A program made the position numbers and the translations under genes. A stretch of DNA of 64,000 nucleotides from Apostichopus japonicus (taxonomy: Eukaryota > Echinodermata > Holothuroidea > Aspidochirotida > Stichopodidae), in assembly GCF_037975245.1 (NCBI RefSeq), contig NC_092568.1:19140001-19204000 (forward strand), in the 5' to 3' direction. The notes under the pieces were generated by a model that worked only from the letters and a program-made list of their open reading frames with translations, had not been told where the DNA came from and ran no database searches. Positions 50,291 to 62,310 of this stretch are shown piece after piece; the stretch's first letter is position 1; every line of letters begins with the position of its first letter.

Positions 50291-51313
50291 AAGTTATATG
50301 TCAAGTTTGGACTTATTTATTTACTTTCTACTCTTACCTTTTACTTTTATATATTTGTCTTTTAATTTTAATCTTATGCTATATGTCACAGGTATATCTC
50401 ACCATTTCAAAGTTACAAAACTATCCATCCTGCCACTTGAACTGTTTTTGCTATGTCATGCCTTCACTATGCCACCTTGAAATACCCCTTCCAGTCATAA
50501 TGCACTTGACATTGTGTGTGATTTTTTTCAGACAATATTATTGTATGAAGTCTTCACAGTATGAAGTGTGTTTCATTTCAAGAAGTATTCAAATTTTGTT
50601 AAGCTATTCCTTCCATTTGAACAAAGTATTTCACTTTGAAGTGATCGAAGTAATTTATATTTCATGCTCATATTTGCACAGGACATTAAAACATGTTCTT
50701 TCATGGAGAGTGTCACACCAAATGTTTTTTGTTTTCTTTTTTCTGTTGCTTAAAGTGCCTTATTGTTACGGTTATAAAATCAATAAAAGACCAGGCAACT
50801 CTATTTCCACTGTTGACTAATGTTCTACTATGCATGTGCAAAAGAAAAAGAAAACAGCCCTACTCAAAATATTTGGTCAGAGTATCCACAGAACGTAATG
50901 TATCCAAACGCGTCCTGTGTACTGAAAGTCCGCTTTTAATTAAAGTCCCCATATGTGGCAAAACCACCTCGTCCCTCCAAAATACCCTAACTCTTCCCAA
51001 AGCTGGTGAACACCACACCCATCCCAAAGCTGGGAAACTCCAAACCCTTCCCCAAATCCGCTAAGCACCACATTCCCTCCCCAAAACCCCTAAAAACACC
51101 ACACCCCTCCCCTAAACAACACACCCCTACCCAAGCCACAGTACTTAACTTCAATATTGGCAAGTGGTTATGCAGTGTGATACATAAACCGGATTGGTAT
51201 TGACTGGAAAACTGTTAACTGATATTTATTGATGAATATAAGCAACAGATGAGTACCCAGCTTTGCAGAATCTCACTGAGTAAGGGCAACTGTGGAATTA
51301 TGGTAAGTGGGTA
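50291..51313. other. Non-coding between the gag remnant and a DNA element
   Basis: No gene is recognised. At 50955-51140 there is a C-rich, imperfect short repeat with units like AAAGCTGGGAAACTCCAAAC and ACACCACACCCCTCCCC. Confidence 0.45.
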
Positions 51314-52162
51314 CACTCAAAAAAATGAAGTGTTGAAAAGTAATCGATAAGTGTCATATCAAACACTTCAGCCTAACTCGTACAGGGACAACACCCTCCT
51401 TGCTAATTTTACACTTTCCGAGTGTTGAAAATCTAACACCTCGCTGGTGTTGAATTTATCAACACTTGCAGGTGTCATTGTCACACCCAGTCCCCTAAAT
51501 TTAGCCCTTCAAAGGTGTTTATTACTCAGTTGATGGGAGCGCTGTAGTAACACCACATGTCTGGCTATTCTTACACTTTTTGCGTGTTGAATATAGCCAA
51601 CACCTTACTGATGTTCAATTGACACTTGCAGGTGAAATTGCAAACCCCAAATCCCATAAATATAACACTTACACTCAAAAAACTTGATACACAGGTTAAG
51701 TAAAATTATACTTAATTTTCATGTGAAATAAGAACACTAAAACATTTAAGTAACTATGACTTAACTGCTGGTTTGTACAGTTTTACATGTTTATTATGTA
51801 ACGCAAATACAATACTGTTATGTAAAATTTTGCCAGAGAAGTTTACATAGCACCCATTTAGTAAATATTTCATACAGGTTTTAGGTTAATTATTACCTAG
51901 TAATTAGGTAAACAATATATGGATGCATGTTTGAATCGCTCACAGCAGAGAGGTACATTTAAGAGAGAGCAAAAAGCAATGACAACACAAACAATTCAGA
52001 ATGTGCAATTTTCAGCAATTAAACACCCTGCTACCTTCCTATTCCCGAGGTCCATATATTATATCCCATTAAATGTAAAATAAACAATTTAGGCTATAAA
52101 AGTACTGTCTTGTGGAATGAAGCCAACTTAAAAGTGCCAACATTTTCAATTGCTACAGTTCA

Positions 52163-52660
52163 GTTACTTGGTCTTTATTGTTTGCGCATGCCTTTTGGTA
52201 TTCCAGATTAAACACAAAGAAACAATTCTTCCCAAAGTCAATTTCAAATATGCAACAACTTTAGATATATGCTGATCCGTGGGATGAGAAAACGTAGATT
52301 GCTGTCTCTGATGACTGCTACACTGCAGTTACTTTGTCTTTGTTTTTGGTCCGTACCTTTGGTATTCCAAATTAAACACAAAGAAACAACTCTTCCCAAA
52401 GTCAATTTCAAATAGGCAACAACTTTAGATATATGCTGATCCGTGGGATGAGAAAACGTAGATTGCTGTCTCTGATGACTGCTACACTGCAGTTACTTTG
52501 TCTTTGTTGTTGACTCGTACCTTTGGTATTCCAAATTAAACATAAAGAAACAACTCTTCCAAAAGACAATTCCAAATAAGCAACAACTTTACATACATTC
52601 TGATCCGTGAGATGAGGAAACGTGGAGTGCTGTCTATGACAACTGCTAAACTGCAGTCAC
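52163..52660. repeat. About 164-bp tandem repeat, three copies
   Basis: Units begin GTTACTTTGTCTTTG and contain CAAATTAAACACAAAGAAAC and GATCCGTGGGATGAGAAAAC. Starts are at 52163, 52328, 52492 and (partial) 52656, so the period is 164-165 bp. It lies inside the 51314-54284 element next to the pseudogene on the minus strand. Confidence 0.88.
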
Positions 52661-52663
52661 TTT

Positions 52664-52983
52664 GTCTTTTTTGTTGGCATAAAAATCTCGAATCTGGTTG
52701 CACTTCACACCACCAGGCAACTGGTTGACAACTTTTTGGAAAAATTCCCAGGCACCGAAACTTGCAATTTGGTATAATTCAGATTTAACACCGTAGAATG
52801 ATTTGAAGCAACATCAATGGCTTCATAAATGTCCTCTCGGGTAGGGCATGTCTCTCGATGATCACAAATGACTGCTGAGGATGTATTTTGCTTCCTCCAA
52901 GAAGTAACACATATTGCTGAGGTCTTTCTGAAATCTTTTGCAAATAGAATTCCAAGTTGATGCTACCTAAGTAACAAAGAAAA
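52664..52983 (-). pseudogene. Frameshifted ORF carried by the 51314-54284 element
   Basis: On the minus strand a frame after a CTTAG acceptor reads through QQYVLLLGGSK and HPQQSFVIIERHALPERT, then a frame change is needed to continue as FYGVKSELYQIASFGAWEFF and on to CNQIRDFY. The three pieces look like one conserved domain broken by one or two indels. From memory this resembles a domain in uncharacterised animal proteins often linked to transposable elements; I cannot name it. It ends where the 164-bp repeats begin. Confidence 0.5.
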
Positions 52984-54284
52984 GAAAAGAAAATTCCCAT
53001 CATAATGAAGTTGTGTTAAAACACTCTTGGAGCATAAGCAGTTATTTACATGTACCCCTCACAAAACATTGACATTCCTAAAGAAAATGCACACAATTTA
53101 ATCAGTTGTGGTTGTCTTCTTCAAGCACGTTTGAAAATAGAAAGCCAGATGGCCTATAGTGATTCCTTGTCAAAACAGGAACTTGCATTAAACTTTCATC
53201 AGACAATGAAGGCAACTTTTACAACCAATGCATCATGTTAACAATGCTTGAAACAATGCTCACTCCCATTGCATGCAATTGTGTAGATGGCTATGAACTA
53301 TAACAGCTAGATCACTTCCATAATATCGCTAAATTATAGTTGGGCCTAGGTCTAAAAGTATCACCGATCCACATCAACTTCGGCCTACTTGCTACAACTT
53401 ACAAGCTAAAATGGCAATTAGTGGTAATTATATATTGCTTTACATGAATATATGTTTATCCCTTAGTAAGCATAGTACCAGCGTAACTATAGGCCCATGC
53501 CCGATGCTATTAAAAATGCATTGCCTTGAAATAGCCTCAGTATATCCTACTAGTATGCTACTACTACTACTTAAAAAAGTGACTCGCAGGGTATACGAAG
53601 TTACGGTTAACGCCCAAAAGGAATAGAATGCACTAGGTTACATAAAAGGCCTAGACCAAAGTCCTCCATCAGTCCGTAGGCAATTCCGTTTAAGTTTACT
53701 TGTATGTAGGTAACACAGATTCGTTGACAATTATGAGTTGACTATGACAAACAGAACCTAGCCTATTATATTAACTTATCGTATGACTTTAACGTTAGGT
53801 CTACGTAACGCAAGCGATTCAAATGCATTCGTCTACCCAACTTAGTCGTGGGTCTCTAAGCATATCTCGTTCTTTTCACGTTCACTTACAGAATATCAAA
53901 ACATACCTCCGAATTTTTCAATCAATTCTTCCAGGCCCCAGTCTCCTATAACGTCATTTTCCATGCCATTGTAGCTCGTTATCGCACACTGAATACGTAA
54001 CGTTATGTGGCTTGCACGTATGTATATGGCCGTGGTTACTATAGTACATTTAGTAACGATAAATGTTGTCAGTGGTTTAAACACTTAACTTGCACTAAGA
54101 ATCCAGCTGATGGGAGGTTCGACCAATCGGAATGCTCGAACTGAAAGTACACTTTCTGCAGGTGTAAAAAATACACGCTACATGAATTATGTAACCCTAC
54201 TCAGGGTCAGAGTAACCCTTCAGGTGTAGGGTGAACGGTTACACCTGGAAAGTGTTCAAATTCAACACTCCATTTTTTTGCGTG

Positions 54285-56541
54285 TAAGTTTAATCATTTG
54301 GTATTGTAGGTATAAATCATTCGGAATTGTTGGAAGTTCCTTAGAAAGCAACTAGAAATAAGGTTTGGCCTAGGCCATGTTACCTTTGTATATTCGACAT
54401 GTGGTATGACCCCTTCAGTTTTGACAACAGACTCAGAAAAATTTGTGTTACCTTAATAGTTACCACCATTAATTTAGCTAGAAAGGAAACACCATCTCCC
54501 TTGCCCCCTCCCCCATTTTGTCTCTCTTACCCCTCCCATACGCAGCTCTCAGTAATTTCACATTTTACCTAATCATATATTAGAATTTGGGACAAAATTT
54601 CTTCCAAACCTTAGCACAACTTAAATTACTTAATTTCACGCCACAAAACCTAACATTCCTAATAGACCGTACACTAAAGGAATGGGTTCCACTACATTGA
54701 AAACGATTTGAGTGAAGTCTTGTCGGTAGTAGCCCATAGCATGAAAACGGCGAAAGTCTACCTAATTTCAAAATGGCGGCGACAGCAACAAAATCGCCGA
54801 GTCGAGGTAATCGTTTGTGACTGGCCGTCTTAGACAACCATTTCACCGAAACTTTACAGCATCATGTAGGAGAGTACAAGATCCACAAATGGGAGAACTT
54901 TTTTGCTGTAACTCTCTTTCGTTGGTTCGTTTTGACCTATTTTGTGTCAGTTAGGAATACATGTGTGAGGACGAAGTTGGATTGCAATCGTTGTTTCATA
55001 GGTTTTCGTTGATTTTTTCTCGGGTATCTTTGCCCTACCCCCATACATTGGAATTACTTTTAATTCATTCTGTGAGGTTCCGGTAAGTTGTAAACTATCA
55101 ATGTCTGTAAATTCTGTGAGTGAAACGTAGGACCGACTTTACGTTAAATGTGGGCAAATTCAAATTTAATGATATGCGTGATCGTTGATCATTCTTCGAG
55201 GTCACGGGGTCAGACTTCCAACTGCAAAAGCCTTCGTTTGAAAAAAGACGAGTGTTACCAGTATTCTTGGTGGCTCTAATGTGGAGTCTCGGATTAATAG
55301 AATGGTCACAACCTGAGATATTCCGGACCCGCGAGAAAGTGGAGAAACCGTACCCTTTCTGTACCACAGGTCAGTGTAAGAATTAAAGAACGTAATCAGT
55401 AATGCCACCAAATATGGTGAAAATTCAAATAATGGTTACCCATGATCAAATTGTTATAATAATATTTGTTTAAGTCGTTTCGCAACGAAGTATTTAACTG
55501 GATCAGGGCCTCAGTAAAAGCAGTTTAGAAAACGTCTAGCACGTTTTACATATTATTTTAAGGTCACTATTGTATTGCTACCAAATAAAATGGAAAATAA
55601 ATTAATGGTCAATCAGTAGGCTCAAATTCAAGTAGCATTCATCATACATCACCCTAGAAGAGGCTCACTAATATACAGCTAATTGTCTATAACTGAACTC
55701 TCATCACTAAGACACATTCGGACCATCAGAACAGCCAGCCGGGGATTATTTTTTGAAAAGTTGACTAGTTTTAACAGACTAAATGTAGCGACCAAATGAT
55801 AATGTTGACCTTTAATATGAGTCGGTCTCTTAATTAATTTAGGTGCGAATGCGCGAAAGTCAGAAACTTTACTTAACTACATTTTATAATATCTATCAGT
55901 TTGGATGATAAGGGTACGTAGAACCATTTGTTTATAATAATTTCGCGTAACTGGTACCTGATTCAGTTTCACTCAACCGTCTCCTGCTAATTTGCATGTT
56001 TGCTTACTGATCAGTCAGTAATCCAAAGCGTCATTATAGGCCTACCTCAGAAGCAATGTACAGAGTCGTTCCCCATTTGCTTTTGGCATTCTACTAAGTA
56101 CTTGCGTCGTTCCCGACATGATTTTAGGCCAAAATAAAATGACTAAATTTTATATTTTGTATTTTTGTTGAAAGCAGATGAAATAATTACAAACTTGTGT
56201 TAACAAATACATAGTCTTAAAAAGTACGCGACGTCGTTAGTAGGTCATATCATCAACAAAATGGCCCGGAAATTGTAAAACGATGTCAAGGTGAATGGCC
56301 ACAAGATAACACTTTCTGAATGGCATATTACTGTTCCTGGGCCAAGGCTCTGTGTGTCGAACTTGGAGTAACCTACACAACCAACACTCATTGGCACTTC
56401 AAAACTACAGTATTGAAACAAACCATGTAGGCTATTGCAAACCGTAATCACATAGCGAGTGACGTCGGATGACAAAGGCTCCAGCCATCAAGTAACATAT
56501 CCATTCTTATTATCGTATATTGGGTAACTAAAAGTAGGCTA
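54285..56541. other. Single-copy-looking DNA between two elements
   Basis: No supported gene. An ATG at 54772 (AAAATGGCGGCGACAGC) opens 11 codons before CGAG/GTAATC, which could be a tiny first exon, but the same segment is a diverged copy of 47878-47945, so I do not call it. Confidence 0.4.
54760..54855 (+). repeat. Diverged copy of the 47878-47945 segment
   Basis: Both contain AAATCG, AGTCGA, TGTGACT and CGTCTTAGACAAC in the same order with small gaps, followed by AACCG or CACCG. The flanking 150 bp downstream are also loosely alike. It may be two copies of an interspersed repeat or a duplicated promoter region. Confidence 0.45.
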
Positions 56542-58258
56542 CACTGAAAACTTAAATTGGTTCACCGACTAACATAACGTTAGTCCATCTGGTGCCTCTC
56601 CCGACTAACATAGCCTTAGTCAGTTGATATACCGACTAATTTATTCCTTAGTCAGTTGGATTTCTTAGTGGGTCATCTTAGTCCGTCAACTTAGTCGATC
56701 AACAATTTCTTAGTCGGTAAATGTATATTAGTCAGTTACATTAGTTGGTGACATTAGTCGGTCTTTACCGACTAATTTATATGAGCCACCGACTAGTTTA
56801 TAGCAGGTTTTACATTAGTCAGGATGGTGCCTCTCCCGACTAACCTTTCTTAGTCGGTATCGACTGACTAGTTGCACTGACTAGAATCACTGAAAGAATT
56901 AAACCCGACTAGTTTCACTGACTAGCATCACTGAAAGAAAAGAGAGCAGAAGAAACACAAATAATGTGTATGTTGGCAGTATTTATTTCTGATAAAACTT
57001 CTGATGTCTACAAAGGCTGACTTTCGACAGATAGAGAAGAAATCACTGTAAACAAAAATCTGAAAATATGATTTTATTCCAACAAAGTTAAGACAAGTTA
57101 ATGGATCAAACATGAATCGCAAAAGTATAGCACTGCACAATAATGCAAAGTTGAATCTTGGGCAAGGGTTCCTCATGACTTTCGTTTTAAAGTGGTACCC
57201 CAAATCGACACCAGTTAAGTCTTCACGAACAAAGAGTGTTTCTCTTAACTACAAATGGCCTCCCACTTGTCTTCAGGAAGCCAAAATCTGCACCATTATT
57301 GACCTGTGAACAGAAAATATGATATACGTGTAAGCACAGATACAGATATACCACATGATAACTCACATTATCATAAACATACATTTACATTAAAATTTTA
57401 TAACATATTGGGAGGTAAACATTTAAATCTAGGTCCCTCAAATTATAAGCCAGGAATAGCAGCTTTACCAAATAATTATTAGCTTTGCACAGCATAACAC
57501 CAAGTTATTTTTCAAAGCTTAATAATTATGTTAATCATGTTAATAATGATCCCAATAGACCGGGAGTCCAGAGGGTTTGGTTAGCTGGGAAGGTAACCAA
57601 TTGCCTTGTACATCACAATGTTCACAGTGCATTCCTGTATATGAAACCAGACGACTGGCAAACCGACTGTGGTGGGTGTGGCTGGGAGAGCAATTTTAAA
57701 GTCACCTGATAGCTAACCTAGATCAGTTTTCATGGTAACACATCAAAGTAAGTACAATGTGTCAGGTATGGCCCCAAGAGCAACAAATGGCCATTGCCAG
57801 TAATTATTGGTGGTGGGGTACCCCTGCCAGTGATCTATAATTGACCCCTCAAGGCTGACCTAGGTCAGCTCATGAGGTAACCACTTGAAACCTACGGGAA
57901 AATGTTGGTTAGGACTTCAGATACAACTGATGGGCATTGCCAGTAATTTTTATTGGTGGGGTACCCCTGCCAGTAGACCCCCAAAATGCCCATCCCCCAT
58001 TGACCTAGATTAGCTCATGAGGTAACCAGTTGAAATTACTGTAAAATGATTGGCAGGACTCTATATGTAAGGGATGGGCATTTCCAGTAATTTATATGGA
58101 CTCCCGCTCTACAGATCAGTGAAAATTTGACCAAACTTATGAAGCTTGCACGTAAATGATATACTAGACTTTTTTTTTAAAACAGGTTATGAAAAGTATC
58201 TTTAATATCATGAAACAGTTGGGTACAATAGTTAAACTCACTCGTCCATCTTTTTTCT

Positions 58259-58456
58259 CTATGGTACTTGTTCCTTGGCTTTTTGGACTCTCGGATAAAC
58301 TCTTTTGTTCTGCGAAGGGTACCAATATATCATCTTAAAACATGTCTTAAAGCCATATATAACACAGTTCTCCTCTTCTGTTGTTGCCTCCACACTGGTG
58401 TCGTACATCACAGGAAACCTCACCCTTGACTTAGATATTTGGCTTTTCAATTCCTG
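58259..58456 (-). CDS. Possible last exon of an element-borne gene
   Basis: After a good polypyrimidine tract and CCAG acceptor, the minus strand opens about 65 codons from QELKSQISKSRVRF to a stop, with VYPRVQKAKEQVP at the C terminus. Composition is protein-like and charged. I recognise no family and found no partner exon. It lies in the 56542-60373 element. Confidence 0.3.
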   Translation of the reverse strand, partial: QELKSQISKSRVRFPVMYDTSVEATTEEENCVIYGFKTCFKMIYWYPSQNKRVYPRVQKAKEQVP

Positions 58457-58809
58457 CTGGAAAAAAGAAACAGCAAAGTATTCATCATTTGAAAAAAAAA
58501 TTAAATAAAGTTGTCACCACAAAGTTATGTGAGATTTGCTTCCACTATAGTCTCAAAAAACAATCCCAAAGTTTGAAGCAGACTGTATAAAGCTGAAAAT
58601 TTGAACGAGAGTGTCATCACCATTGCAACCAGAATCAAATGCCCAGAATACAGAGATAATGAAACATGGGCTAAATCTTTGTTTGTTTTTATGATCTTTT
58701 AAAATATAAAATTTTAGAAACAGAAATGCACTGAGCCAACTTATTTATAGGCCTAATCGTTTTTAGTTGTTATTTTGCTTGCTCACAAAACAAGCCTGTT
58801 TAGACCTAG

Positions 58810-59311
58810 GCTAGAGGAGAATCAGTACTTTGTTACACTAAGTTTGTCTTTCGGTCGTTTTGATTTAGTCTTACTAGTTGATGCATATACATATACATAA
58901 ACAGAATAATTCGAATTCGCGCAAGTGAACCCTGCACTACATTGGACAGAAAAAAACGTGCAATTAGACCAAACTAAACATACTAAATTTTCCGTTACTT
59001 CTACATAAAATATCAATACCAATACAACAACTTACTCTTTTGGCAGTATACTAAAAGCAGGCTAGAGGAGAATCAGTACTTTGTTACACTAAGTTTGTCT
59101 TTCGGTCGTTTTGATTTAGTCTTACTAGTAGATGCATATACATATACATAAACAGAATAATTCGAATTCGCGCAAGTGAACCCTGCACTACATTGGACAG
59201 AAAAAAAACGTGCATTAAGACCAAACTAAACATACTAAATTTTCCGTTACTTCTACATAAAATATCAATACAAATACAACAACTTACTCTTTTGGCAGTA
59301 TACTAAAAGCA
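58810..59311. repeat. Recent 251-bp tandem duplication
   Basis: Two adjacent copies (58810-59060, 59061-59311), both starting GCTAGAGGAGAATCAGTACT and ending CAGTATACTAAAAGCA, differ by only a few bases (for example TTGATGC versus TAGATGC). High identity implies a recent event. Confidence 0.93.
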
Positions 59312-60373
59312 CATGTTATAATAACTTCAGACTATCAAGCTTTCCTGAGAAAAAATAATACTTCTTACAGTAAACAAGTCGACCGTGAAGGAATGTCGCA
59401 ATTGTTTCCTGGGCGTGACCGGAAATTAGATACTAAAAAATGATAAATGAAAAGGTTAAATAGAACTGAAGCGTGCATCCTGACTGCTCACAGCATATAA
59501 TACCGTTGACTAAGCCAACATAATTTGTTCAGCCTACTGTGACTGTACGTTTGAAGGTCTAGCCTTGCTTATTCAATATCACAAAGCCTACCCATTTAGA
59601 TTCACATGGGAAATTACAGGAAATCTTTACCAAATGAGTGTAGACTTCAAATAAACTATTGAGACTTATAGTTCCAGCATTTGTTTGGGAATAAATTAGA
59701 AGATAATGTGCCACTGTTCAATCTAGCCCAATACACACATAACACATTGTTAATTGGTGTTTAGAATGCACACTTTAGTGTTGAGAATGCACTGCAGTAC
59801 CCAGTAGAAGCCTATAGGCTACTCACTGTCATTGCACTTGTGTATTGCGAAACGTCAGCGTGACAACGGTAGCGTTACACTAACCATAATACAGTACTAG
59901 TGCCAGTGGCCTAACAATTAACTTTAATTTTACCTTCAAGTTAAAGGAATAACAGGTAGGCCGATGATGGTAGTTAATACCTCCATTCTTCTAAAGACCT
60001 TCTTGGGTGATTTACGGTTGAAAGTTGCTTAGAGTGATCGTATGAAACTATGCCAAGTCCAGCAAGCTGCCGTTGCGTCTCGGTTTCCAAATTGAAGTGA
60101 ATCGAAGTGGGTTAAAATACATTAGTCCGTCGACACCGACTAAGCTACGATTATGGCGTAAATCGGGTGTCCGTATCGTTCTTAGTCCATGGGTTAAAAT
60201 ACCTTAGTCCGTCGCCACCGACTAAGCTGCGATTATATTTTCCTTAGTCAGTGTAAAATGACTAAGAAGCAGCGATGAAACGAAGATTTTTGCTAGTCCG
60301 TGTGCATTGACTAACGTTACAGACTAATTTAACGTTAGTCAGGGGCAATATTGACTAGTTTATTTTTTCAGTG

Positions 60374-61219
60374 TACGGTATGAAAGTTGGTAGCAGTGGC
60401 TATTTTATCTAACATAAACCAGATATTGTAGCTTCATGGCTAGCGCCATCTATTTCAATTCTATGGGTTAGTGACTTAGTGTAGGCATGGAGGTAAGAAC
60501 AGAGTTTTGACCTCCATGGTGTAGGGTAGTCTGCGAAGCCGTAGTTTTTTTTTTTTTTTTAAATGGATCACACACTCCATTAAAGGCATAAATATTGCGT
60601 TACAAATTAATTGTAAATTGTCTGGTTGGTTTGACAGAATGTTATGTTTTGCAAAATGCCAATTTATAAGAATCCATTTATTAACTGATAAGCAACATTA
60701 ATCCACCATGGTTTTATATTTTATGCAAAGACAACTAGCTTATTGGGGTTATTTCCAATTTTGAAGAAAGCAAATAATCATAATTTTTCACTGTCACAAA
60801 TGGAAACGCAGGAATAATTGAATTGCTGTTTTAAGCGCTATTTGAACGGTACTAGTTTCACTTTTGTATATTGATAACTCACATACGCCCGTGTTGACAA
60901 TCGGGCAAGTGTGGACCGGAAGTTTTCAGAACACTAAAACATTCAAACATATAACGATAACCTTATTGTCTGATACGGATCCTTACGAATATTATTTTAG
61001 ATAGACTAGCTGTTGTTTGATAAATTGATTGACAGATTGATTAACTAATTGGTTTTGTTTTATTTAATGATCGCTTGATTGTTTGCCTTATTATAATTAA
61101 CTTTCTTGTTTGAATGATTGATTTTTTAAATATTTTTTATTGAATGATTGATTGATTGATTGCTTGTAGCTTGCATAACTCGGCTTAGTTGTTCTCTCTC
61201 TCTCTCTTTCCCAATACAG
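60374..61219. other. Upstream of the third 7TM gene
   Basis: A T-run at 60545-60560 and several TTGATTGATTG-type repeats just before the acceptor at 61219 are visible. No ATG-bearing exon with a phase 1 donor that matches the first exons of genes D and E was found. Confidence 0.45.
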
Positions 61220-62310
61220 TGACCGGGAAGTGGACACGACGAATTCTCAGCGTAACCTCACGTCTTTATCTGGTCACACTCTCCTCAGTGTATTTTTATT
61301 GTGGTTATACCTATGTTGTACGCTTCTTTGGTAAAAACCATAACTTCTACCATTTTGCCTCCTTCTTAATCACTTATTGGCCATTGATGATCTCTGTTCA
61401 GCTGATAAGTTTAATGACGAGTGTTTGTAGATGGTCTCACAACAATGATTATAATCAAATTGATGGTCAATGGTGGACTGTCTTCAGCGAGTCATCGATA
61501 GTACGTAGATTCCATTCCTTTGAAATGTCTCGATTTATCCCTCCAAACTGCAAAGCCCTTTTTCTCTTCTCTTTTTGTGGTCTGGTCAACATGTCCATGG
61601 TAAACGTTCACTTCCATTTGGCAAATGTGAATTCGGAAAAGACAAGAAGTGCCCCACATTTCTATGTAGAACATATAGTGTCATTACTTAGCACGTGGTA
61701 TTTCTCGACGTTTTGCTACTTTCTTTACCTTCAGCGGTTAGCGATAGAATTTCGTTTCGAAAACCTCATATGGTTTGTGAAGAAACATTCCAACTGTTTG
61801 GTGACTTGTCAAATTAAACTCAACGACTGTTTCAAAGACTATCTGAGCGTCCGAAGGTTAGTACGTCCTTGGATAACTTTAGTAATTAGTGCAACCACTT
61901 TTGGGTTAGCTGTTCACGTCGCGTGGAATTACAAAGCGATTGGACACGAAGACGCCAGTGGTTATTCTACCGTTCTACCTCTTGCGAAGAATATTTCAAT
62001 GGTAACCATCTCGCCAGAAAGAAAGGACGATTTTTACTTCCTGGATACTCTCATCTTTACCAATAAAGGTTCGGTTTTGTTCTTATCATTATTAGCAGTT
62101 GGTGGCACAGATATAAACCATATTTGGAAGCGTTGTGCCTTTACTTTGAACATAATACGCTCGTCGAAATATGAGAAGTGTTGGAAAGGCATGTCAAAGT
62201 TAATCAGGCACTTGAATACAGATACAGCTGGTGGTACCATCCTAGACATTTTACTTCCCGTATTACTATTAGCCCTCGGAATATTGGGTCTGCAGAATTT
62301 CGACTTCTAG
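61220..62310 (+). CDS. Candidate gustatory-receptor-like 7TM protein, gene F, exon 2 (about 362 aa seen)
   Basis: The acceptor is TCTTTCCCAATACAG/TG, phase 1 as in genes D and E. Seven hydrophobic segments follow the family pattern: GKWTRR before segment 1, ITYWPLMISVQLISL in segment 2 (compare LFYWPVITSVQFLS in gene E), STFCYFLYLQR at the end of segment 4, SVRRLVRPWITLVI entering segment 5, DINHIWKRC after segment 6, and LNTDTAGGT before segment 7. The outer Cys-x3-Cys of D and E is absent. The predicted cytoplasmic N terminus is supported by basic residues. About 56 residues of exon 1 should lie upstream but were not found, so either intron 1 is long or the gene is 5'-truncated. Confidence 0.75.

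Larger units (their letters stand above)
51314..54284. mobile_element. DNA transposon-like element, about 2.97 kb, CACTC ends flanked by TA
   Basis: The left end CACTCAAAAAAATGAAGTGT and the reverse complement of the right end, CACGCAAAAAAATGGAGTGT, form terminal inverted repeats of about 24 bp with two mismatches. TA flanks both sides (51312-51313, 54285-54286). Subterminal regions are dense in AACACYTNNNGGTGTT-like short repeats. TA duplication suggests Tc1/mariner-like targeting, while CACT ends with repetitive subterminal zones recall CACTA/EnSpm elements; I leave the superfamily open. A second CACTCAAAAAA start at 51672 suggests an inner, truncated relative. Confidence 0.75.
56542..60373. 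mobile_element. DNA transposon-like element, about 3.83 kb, CACTG ends flanked by TA
   Basis: The left end CACTGAAAA and right end TTTTTTCAGTG are inverted and flanked by TA (56540-56541 and 60374-60375). Both subterminal zones (56560-56930, 60110-60370) are packed with copies of GACTAA and TTAGTC in both orientations, for example CCGACTAACATAACGTTAGTC in pieces, a design typical of transposase-binding arrays. Inside are a tandem duplication (58810-59311) and a possible exon (58259-58456). No transposase was recognised. Confidence 0.75.

Noticed and set aside
50113-50820. A 235-codon plus-strand frame as an intact gene
   Set aside because: Its first 60 codons are the gag remnant; the rest is AT-rich intergenic sequence that happens to stay open.
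54772-54806. A tiny first exon starting ATGGCGGCGACAGC
   Set aside because: The donor is weak and the segment duplicates a region at 47.9 kb that is intronic in the alternative model; not enough support.
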